Positions 37,363 through 46,819 are shown, counted from the stretch's first letter. The stretch is 64,000 nt of DNA from Roseiarcus sp963842835 (GCA_963842835.1 CAWJIB010000007.1:62001-126000); one strand, 5' to 3'. The notes: generated by a model from the letters alone, not told the origin. Program-made: numbers and translations.

Positions 37363-38220
37363 TCAAGCGGCGGAGAGCGTGGGCCGGGCTTCGTTCGCGC
37401 GGATTGAGGCCGAGGCGGGGTTTGCGCCGATCCATTTGCCGAATTGTCTGGAAGCCCACAGGCTGGGCTTTTCCACCGCGATCCAGAACGCGGTCGCGAC
37501 GATGAAGCAGAGCGGAATCGCGACGTATTCCCAGATCGAAGGGAAATGAAATTTGCAGACGCCGATGACGATGTCGTGGGTCAGATAGAGACTGAACGAA
37601 ATCTTCCCGAGCCACTGGCAGAAGCGCGAATTCAGCAGCGCGAAATCGAACTTAAATCGCGTCGCATAGCTGCCGACCACAAAAAACAACCCGTAGAAGA
37701 GGTCTTCTCCGTAACGGTGCAGGAGGATCAGCGAAATGCAGACGAGCGCGGTGGTCCACGTGCGACGACCGAGTAGGATGATGAGCGGCATCGCAAGGTT
37801 CGCGTAGACTTCCGTGTACAGCGACCAGACGACCGGATCGGCGGCGCAACCGATATTGAAGCCCTTGAACGGATACCAAAAGTAGTCCGTCCATTCGACG
37901 GCGACGCCCGAGATATACGAGGCGATCGCGAGGCTAAGGGCGTAGCCTGGCCACAGGCGCAGGAAGCGTTTGCCCAAGAAGGCGCCGAAACGCCCGTTCC
38001 AGCTCACCGTCAGCGCATATGAGGAGATAACGAAGAACGCCTCCACGCAACCTTTCGCGAACGGAAGCAGACCGGGATGGCCGGCGCTCTGTTCGAAATG
38101 CGCGAGCATTACGAAAGCCGCCAGCACCCCACGCAGGCCGTCCAGCGAGGCGTATCGGGCGCCTGACGAGGCGCGGGGCGACGTCGGGACGCCCATCGAG
38201 GGAACATGATGATCGAACAT
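37363..38220 (-). CDS. Acyltransferase-3 family membrane protein
   Basis: Start uncertain: the frame is open to 38493, but the conserved part begins RYASLDGLRGVLAAFVMLAHF, so an ATG at 38220 (GGA seven bases upstream) is plausible. About 8-10 membrane segments. The R-x10-H block of acyltransferase-3 is in that first segment; VEAFFVISSYALT, KRFLRLWPGYALSL and VWSLYTEVYANLAMPL follow. Such proteins acetylate or otherwise acylate surface sugars. It closes the polysaccharide locus. Confidence 0.85.
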   Translation of the reverse strand: MFDHHVPSMGVPTSPRASSGARYASLDGLRGVLAAFVMLAHFEQSAGHPGLLPFAKGCVEAFFVISSYALTVSWNGRFGAFLGKRFLRLWPGYALSLAIASYISGVAVEWTDYFWYPFKGFNIGCAADPVVWSLYTEVYANLAMPLIILLGRRTWTTALVCISLILLHRYGEDLFYGLFFVVGSYATRFKFDFALLNSRFCQWLGKISFSLYLTHDIVIGVCKFHFPSIWEYVAIPLCFIVATAFWIAVEKPSLWASRQFGKWIGANPASASIRANEARPTLSAA

Positions 38221-39084
<864 letters not shown>

Positions 39085-39205
39085 GTCGCGCGGCTGTTTA
39101 CGTGCGCGCCCACCGCGTGTCAACGAAAGAAAGCGCGCGCAGAGGCGGCGGCGCGCCGTCGCGCGCCCAGTGTCCCCGAGCGGGCAAGGCCATGAAGGAG
39201 CGTCC

Positions 39206-39496
39206 ATGCGGGCCGTACTCGAAGTCGTATTAATCGCCCTCGACCTCTACACCTACGTTATCATCGCCTCGGCGGTCATGTCGTGGCTGATCGCCTTTAA
39301 CGTCGTCAACATTCGCAACGATGTCGTGCGCTCGATCTGGACCACGCTGGTCGCCCTGACCGAGCCGGCGTTTCGGCCCATCCGTCGCCGTCTGCCCAAC
39401 ACCGGCGGCGTCGATATTTCGCCGGTGATCGTGTTTCTGCTGATCCTGCTCATTGAGCGCATCATTCGCGAATATATCTACCCCAACGTCTTCTAG
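39206..39496 (+). CDS. YggT-family membrane protein
   Basis: 96 aa; AAGGAG sits about six bases before the ATG. Two hydrophobic segments: VVLIALDLYTYVIIASAVMSWLI, and the C-terminal DISPVIVFLLILLIERII. TEPAFRPIRRRLPNTGGVD between them is the YggT signature. YggT proteins are small inner-membrane proteins linked to osmotic tolerance and cell envelope; the exact function is unsettled. Six bases separate its stop from the next gene, so the two are co-transcribed. Confidence 0.9.
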   Translation: MRAVLEVVLIALDLYTYVIIASAVMSWLIAFNVVNIRNDVVRSIWTTLVALTEPAFRPIRRRLPNTGGVDISPVIVFLLILLIERIIREYIYPNVF

Positions 39497-39502
39497 GCTC
39501 GG

Positions 39503-40561
39503 ATGACAGCCCTTTCCAAAACCGCCGCCGGCCGCTTTTTCGAGGATTTTCGCGTCGGCGAGACGCTGCGCCATGCGACGCCGCGCACGCTCAGCGAAGG
39601 CGACGCGTCGCTTTATTCCGCGCTCTACGGAACGCGCTTCGCCGTGCAGAGCGCCGATTCCTTTGCGCGCGCGATCGGCTACCCGAGAGCGCCGATCGAC
39701 GATCTGCTGGCGTTCCACGTCGTGTTCGGCAAGACCGTGCCCGACGTCTCGCTCAACGCCATCGCCAATCTCGGCTACGCCGCGTGCCGCTTCCTGAAGC
39801 CGGTCTTCCCCGGCGACACGCTGTCGGCGACGTCGGAGGTGATCGGCCTCAAGGAAAATTCCAATCGCCAGAGCGGGGTCGTCTATGTCCGCTCGCAAGG
39901 CTTCAACCAGCGCAGCGAGGTCGTGCTCGACTACGTCCGCTGGGTCATGGTGCGCAAGCGCGAGGCCGCCTCGCCCACGCCCGCCGCGCACGTCCCGGAT
40001 CTGCCGAGCGCCGTCGTCCCCGCTGACCTCGGGCAGGCCTGCCCGGTCATCGCCGCCGCAGCTTACGACGACGCGCTCGCCGGTTCGCTGTATCGCTGGG
40101 GCGACTACGCCAAAGGCGAACGGATCGACCACGTCGACGGCGTGACCGTCGAAGAGGCCGAGCATCAGATCGCCACGCGCCTCTATCAGAACACCGCGAA
40201 GGTGCATTTCAACCAATTCAGCGAAGGCCAGGGCCGGTTCGGGCGCCGCCTGATCTATGGCGGCCACGTCATCTCTCTCGCGCGCGCCCTCAGCTTCAAC
40301 GGGCTCGCCAACGCCTTCCACATCGCCGCGATCAACGGCGGGCGCCACGTCGCGCCGCTGTTCGCCGGCGACACGGTCTTCGCCTGGAGCGAAATCCTCG
40401 ACGTCGTCCCCCTGCCCGGGCGCGGCGACGTCGGCGCCCTCAGGGTGCGCACACTTGCGGCCAAGAACCGCCCTTGCGCGGATTTTCCGCTGCGCGATGG
40501 CGAAGGCTACGAGCCGCATATCGTGCTCGATCTCGATTATTGGGCGCTTCTGCCGCGCTGA
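39503..40561 (+). CDS. mch: Mesaconyl-CoA hydratase (ethylmalonyl-CoA pathway)
   Basis: 352 aa with two hot-dog (MaoC-like) halves. Closely follows the known alphaproteobacterial beta-methylmalyl-CoA dehydratase sequence: RFFEDFRVGETLRHATPRTL, FGKTVPDVSLNAIANLGY, SGVVYVRSQGFNQR, IDHVDGVTVEEAEHQIATRL and GRRLIYGGHVISLARALSFN, with the His in the last block and the upstream Asp as likely catalytic residues. It interconverts mesaconyl-CoA and beta-methylmalyl-CoA, a step that regenerates glyoxylate from acetyl-CoA. The rest of the pathway is not in the window. Confidence 0.92.
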   Translation: MTALSKTAAGRFFEDFRVGETLRHATPRTLSEGDASLYSALYGTRFAVQSADSFARAIGYPRAPIDDLLAFHVVFGKTVPDVSLNAIANLGYAACRFLKPVFPGDTLSATSEVIGLKENSNRQSGVVYVRSQGFNQRSEVVLDYVRWVMVRKREAASPTPAAHVPDLPSAVVPADLGQACPVIAAAAYDDALAGSLYRWGDYAKGERIDHVDGVTVEEAEHQIATRLYQNTAKVHFNQFSEGQGRFGRRLIYGGHVISLARALSFNGLANAFHIAAINGGRHVAPLFAGDTVFAWSEILDVVPLPGRGDVGALRVRTLAAKNRPCADFPLRDGEGYEPHIVLDLDYWALLPR

Positions 40562-40571
40562 AGGGAGCCCC

Positions 40572-41183
40572 ATGCGCCTGCCCCATGACGCCGCGCTTCT
40601 CGTCGTCGACGTCCAAAAGGCGATCGACGATCCCAGGTGGGCGCCGCGCAACAACCCCAACGCCGAGCGGGCGATCGCGGCGCTGCTCGCGGCCTGGCGC
40701 GCTGAAGGCTTGCCGATCGTCCACATCCGTCACGACTCGACCGAGCCGGGCTCCCCTTACGCGCCCGGCTCGCCCGGCCACGCCTTCAAGGCCGAGGCGC
40801 GCCCGCTCGAGGGCGAGACGATTATCGGCAAGAGCGCCCACAGCGCCTTCGTCGGCACGCGCCTCGAAGAGGCGCTCGACGCGCTCGGCGCGACGACGCT
40901 CGTCGTCTGCGGCGTCCTCACTCACAACTCGCTCGAGGCGACGGCGCGCCATGCCGGCGATCTCGGCTATCGCGTCTTCGTCGTCGCCGACGCCTGCTGG
41001 GCGGTCGACGCGCGCGATCTCAATGGCCGCCTATGGCCGGCCGAAGACGTCCACGCGCTGTCGCTCGCCCATCTCAACGGCGAATACGCCGAGGTCGTGA
41101 ATTGCGCGGCGACGCTGCAGGCGGCGGGGCTCGCCAACGCGCGCAGCCGGCTGAAGGCGGCGCGCGCGAAGAGGCCGGATTAG
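40572..41183 (+). CDS. Isochorismatase-like hydrolase lacking the usual nucleophilic Cys
   Basis: 203 aa; AAGGGAG precedes the ATG, 10 bases after mch. Asp in ALLVVDVQKAIDD and Lys in IIGKSAHSAF match two members of the Asp-Lys-Cys triad of isochorismatase-fold amidases. At the third position the motif reads VCGVLTHNSLEATARHAG, with Ser where cysteine hydrolases have Cys. A 'NSxEATAR' subgroup is common in proteobacteria and its reaction is poorly known, so no substrate is proposed. The end (DACWAVDARDLNGRLW, VHALSLAHLNGEYA) is conserved in that subgroup. Confidence 0.85.
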   Translation: MRLPHDAALLVVDVQKAIDDPRWAPRNNPNAERAIAALLAAWRAEGLPIVHIRHDSTEPGSPYAPGSPGHAFKAEARPLEGETIIGKSAHSAFVGTRLEEALDALGATTLVVCGVLTHNSLEATARHAGDLGYRVFVVADACWAVDARDLNGRLWPAEDVHALSLAHLNGEYAEVVNCAATLQAAGLANARSRLKAARAKRPD

Positions 41184-41432
41184 GCCCACGCCTCGCGCAC
41201 GGGCTTTTCCCGGCGATCGAGGGGCGGCGCCTTGGAGCCTTCGTTCTCGCCGCCTCGGCGCGCGCCCTGCGTCGGCGCCCGCAGGCGAGAAGCCTGCGCC
41301 GCGGCTGCGCCAACGGCCCGATGTTCAAACGATCGCCCCGAGCCCTTGACCCACATCAATGATCACGACGCAATGAGCTTTATTGTCGCCTCCAATTCGC
41401 TGCGAACGTTCAACAACGCAGGGGAGGTACAG

Positions 41433-41852
41433 ATGCAAGTCAAAGACGTCATGCACAAAGGCGCACAATGGACCGAGCAAGACACGCCCGTCCGAGAGAT
41501 CGCCAGGCAGATGCGCGATTACGACATCGGCGCAATCCCGGTGACGGCCAAGGGACACGTCGTCGGCATGGTCACCGACCGTGATCTGACCTGCCGCGCG
41601 CTCGCCGACGGGCCCGATCTTGGCAAGGTTACGGCCAAAGACGTGATGACGAAGAACGCCATCTGCTGCTCGCCTGAGGACGACGTCAACACCGCCGTTC
41701 AAACGATGGAAGCCAAGCATATTCGTCGTCTCGCGGTCACCGACGAACATCAGGCTCTGCTGGGCATGCTGAGCCTTGGCGATATTTCGAGCAAACTCAG
41801 CAGGCAGACGTCCGCCGAAGTGCTTCGCGCGGTTTCCGCCCATCACGCCTGA
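41433..41852 (+). CDS. CBS-domain-pair protein
   Basis: 139 aa. The ATG at 41433 is chosen because GGGGAGG precedes it; the open frame upstream looks non-coding. Two CBS motifs: VKDVMHKGAQWTEQDTPVRE to GMVTDRDLTCRAL, and TAKDVMTKNAICCSPEDDVN to GMLSLGDISSKLS. CBS pairs bind adenosyl ligands such as AMP, ATP or SAM and act as energy sensors. As a stand-alone pair its partner is unknown. Confidence 0.9.
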   Translation: MQVKDVMHKGAQWTEQDTPVREIARQMRDYDIGAIPVTAKGHVVGMVTDRDLTCRALADGPDLGKVTAKDVMTKNAICCSPEDDVNTAVQTMEAKHIRRLAVTDEHQALLGMLSLGDISSKLSRQTSAEVLRAVSAHHA

Positions 41853-42256
41853 GCCGCTGCGCGGGCCGAAGGCGGGGCGAGTTCTCAACGCCTGTGTCGA
41901 CGGATCGCATCGCGCTCGTGAAAGCAAATCGTGTCGCGAAGAGCGCGGCCGGTGGGATTTGCGCGGTTCGGCGGCGTCGTGTCGCGCGGGGCCATGCGGG
42001 ACGCGGCGCGGATCGAGCCGCGAGCGAGGCGCCCCGCGCAGCGCCGCCTACTCGCTGTGTCCGGGCGACGCGGCGACAACGGGGAGTTCCGCAACATCGA
42101 TCGGCGCGGCGCAGTTCGGCTATTCGTTGAAATCACAATTACGGCGACGCCTTACTAAGACACTGACTATTCTCAACAGCGCCGGCCGGCCGGGGTAATT
42201 GCGATCTTGGGGCTCAGCGACGCGACGCCCTATCGCGCATGGAAATGGAGGCACGG
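41853..42256. other. Intergenic region, no gene seen
   Basis: About 400 bases of mostly very GC-rich sequence. An AT-rich patch at 42120-42175 contains TTGAAA and is the likely promoter region for the HicA-like gene. Confidence 0.4.
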
Positions 42257-42493
42257 GTGGAAAGCGCAACCTTTCGCAAATGGCTGGCCGAGCGCGGCTG
42301 CCGCTTCGAAGCCGGGAAAGACACTGTCGAAGCGCGAGGCCATGTCTACGTGACGGTTCACCGGGAAAACCGGAAGGCGATTCTTCCCGACATCGGCGAC
42401 AAGAAGGCGCTCGACCCGAGGATCGTGCGCAAGATCGTCGAAGACCTCGGCCTTGATTGGAATGAGCTGCCCGGCCCGATGTCCCGAGTTTGA
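42257..42493 (+). CDS. HicA-like protein without a HicB partner
   Basis: 78 aa from GTG 42257, preceded by GGAGG at five bases (an ATG at 42239 adds six residues). FRKWLAERGCRFE, GHVYVTVHRENRKAILPDIG and LDPRIVRKIVEDLGLDWNELPG follow the pattern of the double-stranded-RNA-binding-like HicA fold, including the conserved glycine-histidine. HicA proteins are mRNA interferases paired with HicB antitoxins; no HicB-like gene is adjacent on either side. It may be a solitary or domesticated copy. Confidence 0.55.
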   Translation: MESATFRKWLAERGCRFEAGKDTVEARGHVYVTVHRENRKAILPDIGDKKALDPRIVRKIVEDLGLDWNELPGPMSRV

Positions 42494-42610
42494 GGCGAAA
42501 CATCGCCTGAGACGCCGATCGCCGGCCCGGGCGGCGCCGAATGTCAGCGGCGATCACCCGTGTCTCAACACGATTATGGAGTGAGGCGCCAATTCCAGTG
42601 GAGATTTGGC

Positions 42611-42907
42611 ATGGCGACTTTCATCATGTTGACCCGTTTGAGCCCAGAAGCCGCTCGATCGCCCAAGGCGCTCGAAGAGCTCGAACGTCAAGCGATGGGA
42701 CGCGTGCGTAAGGACTGTCCGAATGTCGAATGGATCAGCAGTTACGCCATTCTCGGCCCATGCGACTATTTGGACGTCTTCCGCGCTCCTGACATCGAGA
42801 CCGCTTGCAAGGTCTCGACGCTGATCCGGACTTTCGGTCACGCTCAGACCGAGATTTGGACCGCCACCGAATGGCAGCGATTCAAAGACATCGTGCGCGC
42901 GCTCTAA
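42611..42907 (+). CDS. GYD-domain protein
   Basis: 98 aa. ATG 42611 with GGAG about eight bases upstream starts MATFIMLTRLSPEA. CPNVEWISSYAILGPCDYLDVFRAPD holds the GpyDyl-type motif in the variant form GPCDYLD, and VSTLIRTFGHAQTEIWTATE the second conserved stretch. GYD proteins are small dimeric alpha/beta-barrel proteins of unsettled function. Confidence 0.85.
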   Translation: MATFIMLTRLSPEAARSPKALEELERQAMGRVRKDCPNVEWISSYAILGPCDYLDVFRAPDIETACKVSTLIRTFGHAQTEIWTATEWQRFKDIVRAL

Positions 42908-43142
42908 AGCCGCCGCCGAGCAATCTCCGCCGGAAGGGCCGCCGGCCGCGGAACGAAACGCGCCGAGGCGCCCGGTCCGACGCTCGCCAACGCCCGTTGC
43001 ACGGCGCGGCCATGCGCGAGCCCGATGTCCTTCTCGCGCGACCGAGCTTGCGCGACCCGCCGGGATCGGGCGAAGGGCGCCTCTTGCCGGCGCAGCCCCG
43101 GCCATGCCTATCTCGCCGCCGCACGCAATGGGAGGATTCGTC

Positions 43143-44087
43143 TTGGCGCCTTACGCGATCGCAATCATCGGCGTCGGCAAAATCGCGCGCGATCAGCATC
43201 TGCCGGTCATCGCCAAGAACCCGCGCTTTCGCCTCGCTTGCGTCGTCAGCCACAGCGGCGGGCGGGTCGACGGCGTTCCCTCTTTCCACACCGCCGGGGA
43301 AGCTTACGCCGCCCTGCCCGATCTCGACGCCGTGGCCATTTGCACGCCCCCCAGCCTGCGCCACGCCCTGGCGCGCGAGGCGCTCGACGCGGGCAAGCAC
43401 GTGATGCTGGAAAAGCCGCCGGCGCCGACGATGGCGCAAATGCACGATCTGACCGCCTATGCCGCCGAGCGCGGCCGCGTCGTCTTCGCCACCTGGCATT
43501 CGCAATACAACGCCGCTGTCGACGAAGCGAAGAGGCGGCTCGCGGGCGCGAAGCTTCGCCGCCTCGCGATCGAATGGAAAGAGGACGTCAGGCGCTGGCA
43601 CCCCGGCCAGGAATGGATATGGGACGCCGGCAATTTCGGCGTCTTCGATCCCGGCGTCAACGCTCTGTCGATCCTGACCAAGATCGCGCCGGGCGCGATC
43701 TTCGTCGAAAGCGCCGAGCTCCTCTTTCCCGCCAATCGCGACACGCCGATCGCCGCTTCGCTGGTCTTCGCCAGCCCGGGCGCGGAAAACTCCGACGCGC
43801 GCCTGACCGCCGAGTTCGACTGGCGGCAGGAGGGCGAGCAGAGCTGGAATATCGACATCGAGACCGCGGCGGGCGAGCGCCTTCGCCTGACGCACGGCGG
43901 CTCGAAGCTCTTCGTCGACGGCGCGCTCGCGCGCGAAGCGCCGATGGCCGAATACGAAGGGCTCTACGAGCATTTCGCCGCGCTGCTCGACGCCGGGCGA
44001 AGCGCGATGGACGCCGCGCCGTTTCAGCTCGTCGCCGACGCTTTCCTGGTCGGCGCGCTCCGCACGGGCGAGCCGTTCTTCTGGTGA
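43143..44087 (+). CDS. Gfo/Idh/MocA oxidoreductase (D-galactose 1-dehydrogenase-like)
   Basis: About 314 aa from TTG 43143, which follows GGGAGG at seven bases; ATG 43128 or 43104 are alternatives. YAIAIIGVGKIARDQHLPVI is the NAD(P)-binding start with the 'GKIARDQH' form seen in galactose and related sugar dehydrogenases. VMLEKPPAPT carries the family Glu-Lys-Pro, and WDAGNFGVFDPGVNALS the substrate-pocket Asp. Probably oxidises an aldose to its lactone. No sugar operon surrounds it. Confidence 0.85.
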   Translation: MAPYAIAIIGVGKIARDQHLPVIAKNPRFRLACVVSHSGGRVDGVPSFHTAGEAYAALPDLDAVAICTPPSLRHALAREALDAGKHVMLEKPPAPTMAQMHDLTAYAAERGRVVFATWHSQYNAAVDEAKRRLAGAKLRRLAIEWKEDVRRWHPGQEWIWDAGNFGVFDPGVNALSILTKIAPGAIFVESAELLFPANRDTPIAASLVFASPGAENSDARLTAEFDWRQEGEQSWNIDIETAAGERLRLTHGGSKLFVDGALAREAPMAEYEGLYEHFAALLDAGRSAMDAAPFQLVADAFLVGALRTGEPFFW

Positions 44088-44230
44088 CGGCGTCGGCGGC
44101 TCCTCACGGCGGCGAATAGCGCGCGAGCGACGCAAGCCCCGGCGCGCGGAGCCGCTCCTTCGCCGTCCAGGGCCGACGCCAATAGGGATAGATAGGCTTC
44201 GGCCGGCTGACCCTGACGAGCCGCGCGCGC

Positions 44231-44269
44231 TGCTCGGCCGGGCTGCTCGGCCGGGATGCTCGGCCGGGA
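44231..44269. repeat. 13-bp tandem repeat, three copies
   Basis: TGCTCGGCCGGG followed by C, A or A occurs three times head to tail (44231-44243, 44244-44256, 44257-44269). It lies just upstream of the small exported protein gene and could vary in copy number by slippage. Confidence 0.9.
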
Positions 44270-44572
44270 TTGCGCCACGAGCCGAAATGGCGCAGTCTGA
44301 ATTTGAAGTCGGCGGCCATTTGGAGACTTCGCATCAGAACGATTGTTCTCGCTTCGGCCCTATCGATGTTCGCCTCGGCCGCCTTCGCGCAGTACGGGAC
44401 GCCGGGAGGCTTTGCGCCCTATACGTTTGATGCGCCGGCGGCCGGGGCGAGCGTGCGCGGCAACAATGGAAACGGCGAAGACGATGGAGGACGCTGTTAT
44501 TTGGAATCGCATGGGCGAGGCGGCGTGCAACGTCAATGTGAAGACCAACCCTCCGTCCCGCCCAAGAAATAG
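44270..44572 (+). CDS. Small exported hypothetical protein
   Basis: Up to 100 aa. The functional start may be downstream of 44270, since the signal peptide core is RIRTIVLASALSMFASAAFAQ. The mature part is about 60 residues, glycine-rich with a GNGEDDGGRCYLE segment and two cysteines that may pair. No family recognised. It begins directly after the tandem repeat, and no clear ribosome binding site was seen. Confidence 0.45.
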   Translation: MRHEPKWRSLNLKSAAIWRLRIRTIVLASALSMFASAAFAQYGTPGGFAPYTFDAPAAGASVRGNNGNGEDDGGRCYLESHGRGGVQRQCEDQPSVPPKK

Positions 44573-44835
44573 ACGCCTCCCACTTTAGCGAAGCTGTCGC
44601 GGATGCGCCGTCGGCGCCCAACGCAAACGCGCGCGACAATCGCGTCGAACCCCGGCCCCGGTCCGTGGGCCTGGCCTCCGCCGGCCCGAAGCTCGGCTCG
44701 CCGCGGCTCTCGTGTGATCGGGACATCCCGCGCGACGACGCGCTGGACACTCAATGGGTTCTCTTTCATAGTATTTTAGGGGCGACGTGAGCGGACGGGC
44801 GCGGATCGTCGATTGGGGCAAGCGGCACTTTTCAC

Positions 44836-45285
44836 ATGGCGCAAGAACCTGCCGACTATTACCGCGGGCTGACCGCCGCCTATACCGGCGCCATTCGCGC
44901 CAGCGATTTCAAGGCGAATATTGTCATCTTTTTTCTCTCCATCGTGATGGGCCCGATCATGGGTTCGCGCGATAAATTTCCGTCCTTCCTGCCAATCCCG
45001 GTGTTGCTCAGCCCGTTCCTGGTGACCTTTTTTTGCCTTTTCGTGGCTCTGTTTCCGCGCTATCCCCGCCGCGGACGGGCCAATTTCCTGGTGTCGCGGA
45101 CCGCGGCGCCGAGCGATTTCCAATTCGTCGACAATTCCGACGCCGAAGTCACGCAACTCCAGCTGAGATGCGCGATCCTTTCGCATATCTTGTTTTGGAA
45201 GACGCTGTGCTTGCGGATCGCTTTTGGCGTCTGCATCGCTTCGGTCGTTTTGGCGACGCTGATGATAATCTATTACGAGCATTGA
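44836..45285 (+). CDS. Pycsar-effector-like membrane protein (copy A)
   Basis: 149 aa. Three membrane segments: about residues 27-43 (IVIFFLSIVMGP), 51-71 (LPIPVLLSPFLVTFFCLF) and 126-146 (FGVCIASVVLATLMII). The motif AIRASDFKANI just before the first segment matches the 'I-x2-aD-x-KA' entry of PycTM-type effectors. FPRYPRRGRANFLVS after the second matches their 'PR...F' motif, and ILSHILFWKTLCLR the later 'ls-I-K' helix. In Pycsar defence such proteins open the membrane on sensing a cyclic pyrimidine nucleotide. About half its residues are identical to copy B at 46154 in an ungapped hand alignment. Family link inferred from motifs. Confidence 0.6.
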   Translation: MAQEPADYYRGLTAAYTGAIRASDFKANIVIFFLSIVMGPIMGSRDKFPSFLPIPVLLSPFLVTFFCLFVALFPRYPRRGRANFLVSRTAAPSDFQFVDNSDAEVTQLQLRCAILSHILFWKTLCLRIAFGVCIASVVLATLMIIYYEH

Positions 45286-45384
45286 ACCCCGATTTCGATT
45301 CCGGCGGGCGTCAATCCGACGTTCACCTTTTGGGCGCAAAACGGCGCGCGGCGGAGTCAAGCGCCGCCGCTCCGGAAGGGACAC

Positions 45385-46089
45385 ATGGCGGCAAGCGCGC
45401 GTTGGCGAGGACTCCAAGACCTTTTCGAACACGTTCCGCTCGACGATCGCGCCAAGGGGCAATTGTTCGACGAGATGAGCAAGCCCGATCGCCTCTATCA
45501 CGGCGTCGCTCATCTCGAACTTCTCTGGCGGCGTCATCGGCTTTATTCCGGCGCCGTGGGCCTGGCCGACCCGGCCATCGACAGGCTCGTCGCCTGCGCC
45601 ATCGCCTATCACGACGCCGTTTACGATCATTCCCGAGCCGACAACGAGGACCGCTCCGCGGAGTTCTGGCTGCGCGCCAGCGCCGACTCGCCTGTCAGCG
45701 ACGAGGATCGTCAATGGGTTGCGCGGACGATCCGGGCCACGAAGGACCATCTGGCCTACGCGCCCGATGCGAAAGCGGCGAGCGCCGAGGCGAGGCTGCG
45801 CGAGCGAGCCCGCGCATGGGTGCTGGATCTCGATCTTACGCCGCTGGGCGAGCCGCCGGAGGTTTTCGACGCTAATACGAGACGGCTGCGCGCCGAGTCC
45901 GGGCATTTGAGCGACGAGGCATGGGAAGCGAGCATGCTGGCCTTCGGGCGGCGCTTCCTCGCGGCTCCTCGGATTTATCGCTTCCCAGAACTGGCCGTGA
46001 TCTTCGAGTCCTCCGCCCGGCGCAATCTGGCGCGGCTGCCCCTTTCGCAAAACGCGATCGCTGGACAACGTCCGACGAATACTCAATAA
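45385..46089 (+). CDS. HD-superfamily metal-dependent phosphohydrolase
   Basis: 234 aa; GGAAGGGAC precedes the ATG. Metal ligands are visible as YHGVAHLELLWRRH (first His) and ACAIAYHDAVYDHS (His-Asp pair), followed by DNEDRSAEFW and TIRATKDH, the pattern of the COG4339-type predicted HD hydrolases. The substrate of that family is not known. It lies 99 bases after copy A and 64 before copy B of the Pycsar-like membrane proteins, in the same direction, so the three probably form one operon. A role in hydrolysing the ligand sensed by the membrane proteins is conjecture. Confidence 0.8.
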   Translation: MAASARWRGLQDLFEHVPLDDRAKGQLFDEMSKPDRLYHGVAHLELLWRRHRLYSGAVGLADPAIDRLVACAIAYHDAVYDHSRADNEDRSAEFWLRASADSPVSDEDRQWVARTIRATKDHLAYAPDAKAASAEARLRERARAWVLDLDLTPLGEPPEVFDANTRRLRAESGHLSDEAWEASMLAFGRRFLAAPRIYRFPELAVIFESSARRNLARLPLSQNAIAGQRPTNTQ

Positions 46090-46153
46090 ATTAACAGAGT
46101 GATTGTTCGCGCCGCCCGCCGGGCGGCCTCGCCGCAGCGGAGCGAAACGCAAA

Positions 46154-46603
46154 ATGGCGCAGGACGCAGCAGCCTATTTTCGCAACACGATCGGCGCCTT
46201 TAACGACGCGATCGGCATCAGCGACTTCAAGGCGAATGTCGCGATCGTCTTTGTCGCGATCATGTTGGGGCCAGTCGTCGCCTTTCGAGATAAATACCCG
46301 CCTTACCTGCCGCTCGCCCTCGTGTTGCTGCCGTTTCTCGTTATCTTTTTTTGCCTTCTCGTTTGCCTCTATCCGCGCTATCCGCGCAAGGGGCAAGTCC
46401 ATTTCATCATCGCGCGCAACGCGGATCCCAGCATCTTTCAATTGCCTGACAACGCAGACGTCGACCTGGAGCGCCAACAAACAACATGCGCGATTCTGTC
46501 GCAGATCCTATATTGGAAGACATTGATGCTGAACATCAGTTACTACACCTGCATATTTTCTGTCGTCGCCATCGCGGCCCTAGTGGCCTATGCATGGATA
46601 TAA
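46154..46603 (+). CDS. Pycsar-effector-like membrane protein (copy B)
   Basis: 149 aa, the same length as copy A, aligning without gaps: about 73 of 149 residues identical by hand count. Most conserved are SDFKAN, FLVxFFCLxV, PRYPR, and the CAILSxIL/WKTL helix. Three membrane segments in the same places. ATG with a weak GGAG about 12 bases upstream. It shows no cyclase or nuclease domain. The pair looks like an old duplication kept on both sides of the HD gene; the two may form a hetero-oligomer. Confidence 0.6.
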   Translation: MAQDAAAYFRNTIGAFNDAIGISDFKANVAIVFVAIMLGPVVAFRDKYPPYLPLALVLLPFLVIFFCLLVCLYPRYPRKGQVHFIIARNADPSIFQLPDNADVDLERQQTTCAILSQILYWKTLMLNISYYTCIFSVVAIAALVAYAWI

Positions 46604-46819
46604 CGCGGCGCCCGCTCCGAACATGTGCGAACGCGTCCCCGCATCAGGCTCCGGCGTTCCGACGCGGAAATCCCTTCGGCAAACCGAGACTCGCGCCCAT
46701 GACGCGGCGCGCGGGCAAGGTGATTTGCGAGCGGGCGAGGGCGCTAAATTGGGTCGCGCGTCGCCGTCGCAAAATGAAGCGACGGGGGCTTCGCGGCCGC
46801 GCCCGCCTTCGCCGCCCCC

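Noticed and set aside
39230..40726. 498-codon minus-strand open frame opposite yggT and mch
   Set aside because: Mirror of the strong third-position GC bias of the plus-strand genes; composition is not protein-like.
42882..44135. Long minus-strand open frame opposite the Gfo/Idh/MocA gene
   Set aside because: Arginine-rich antisense shadow of a high-GC gene; no ribosome binding site and no family.
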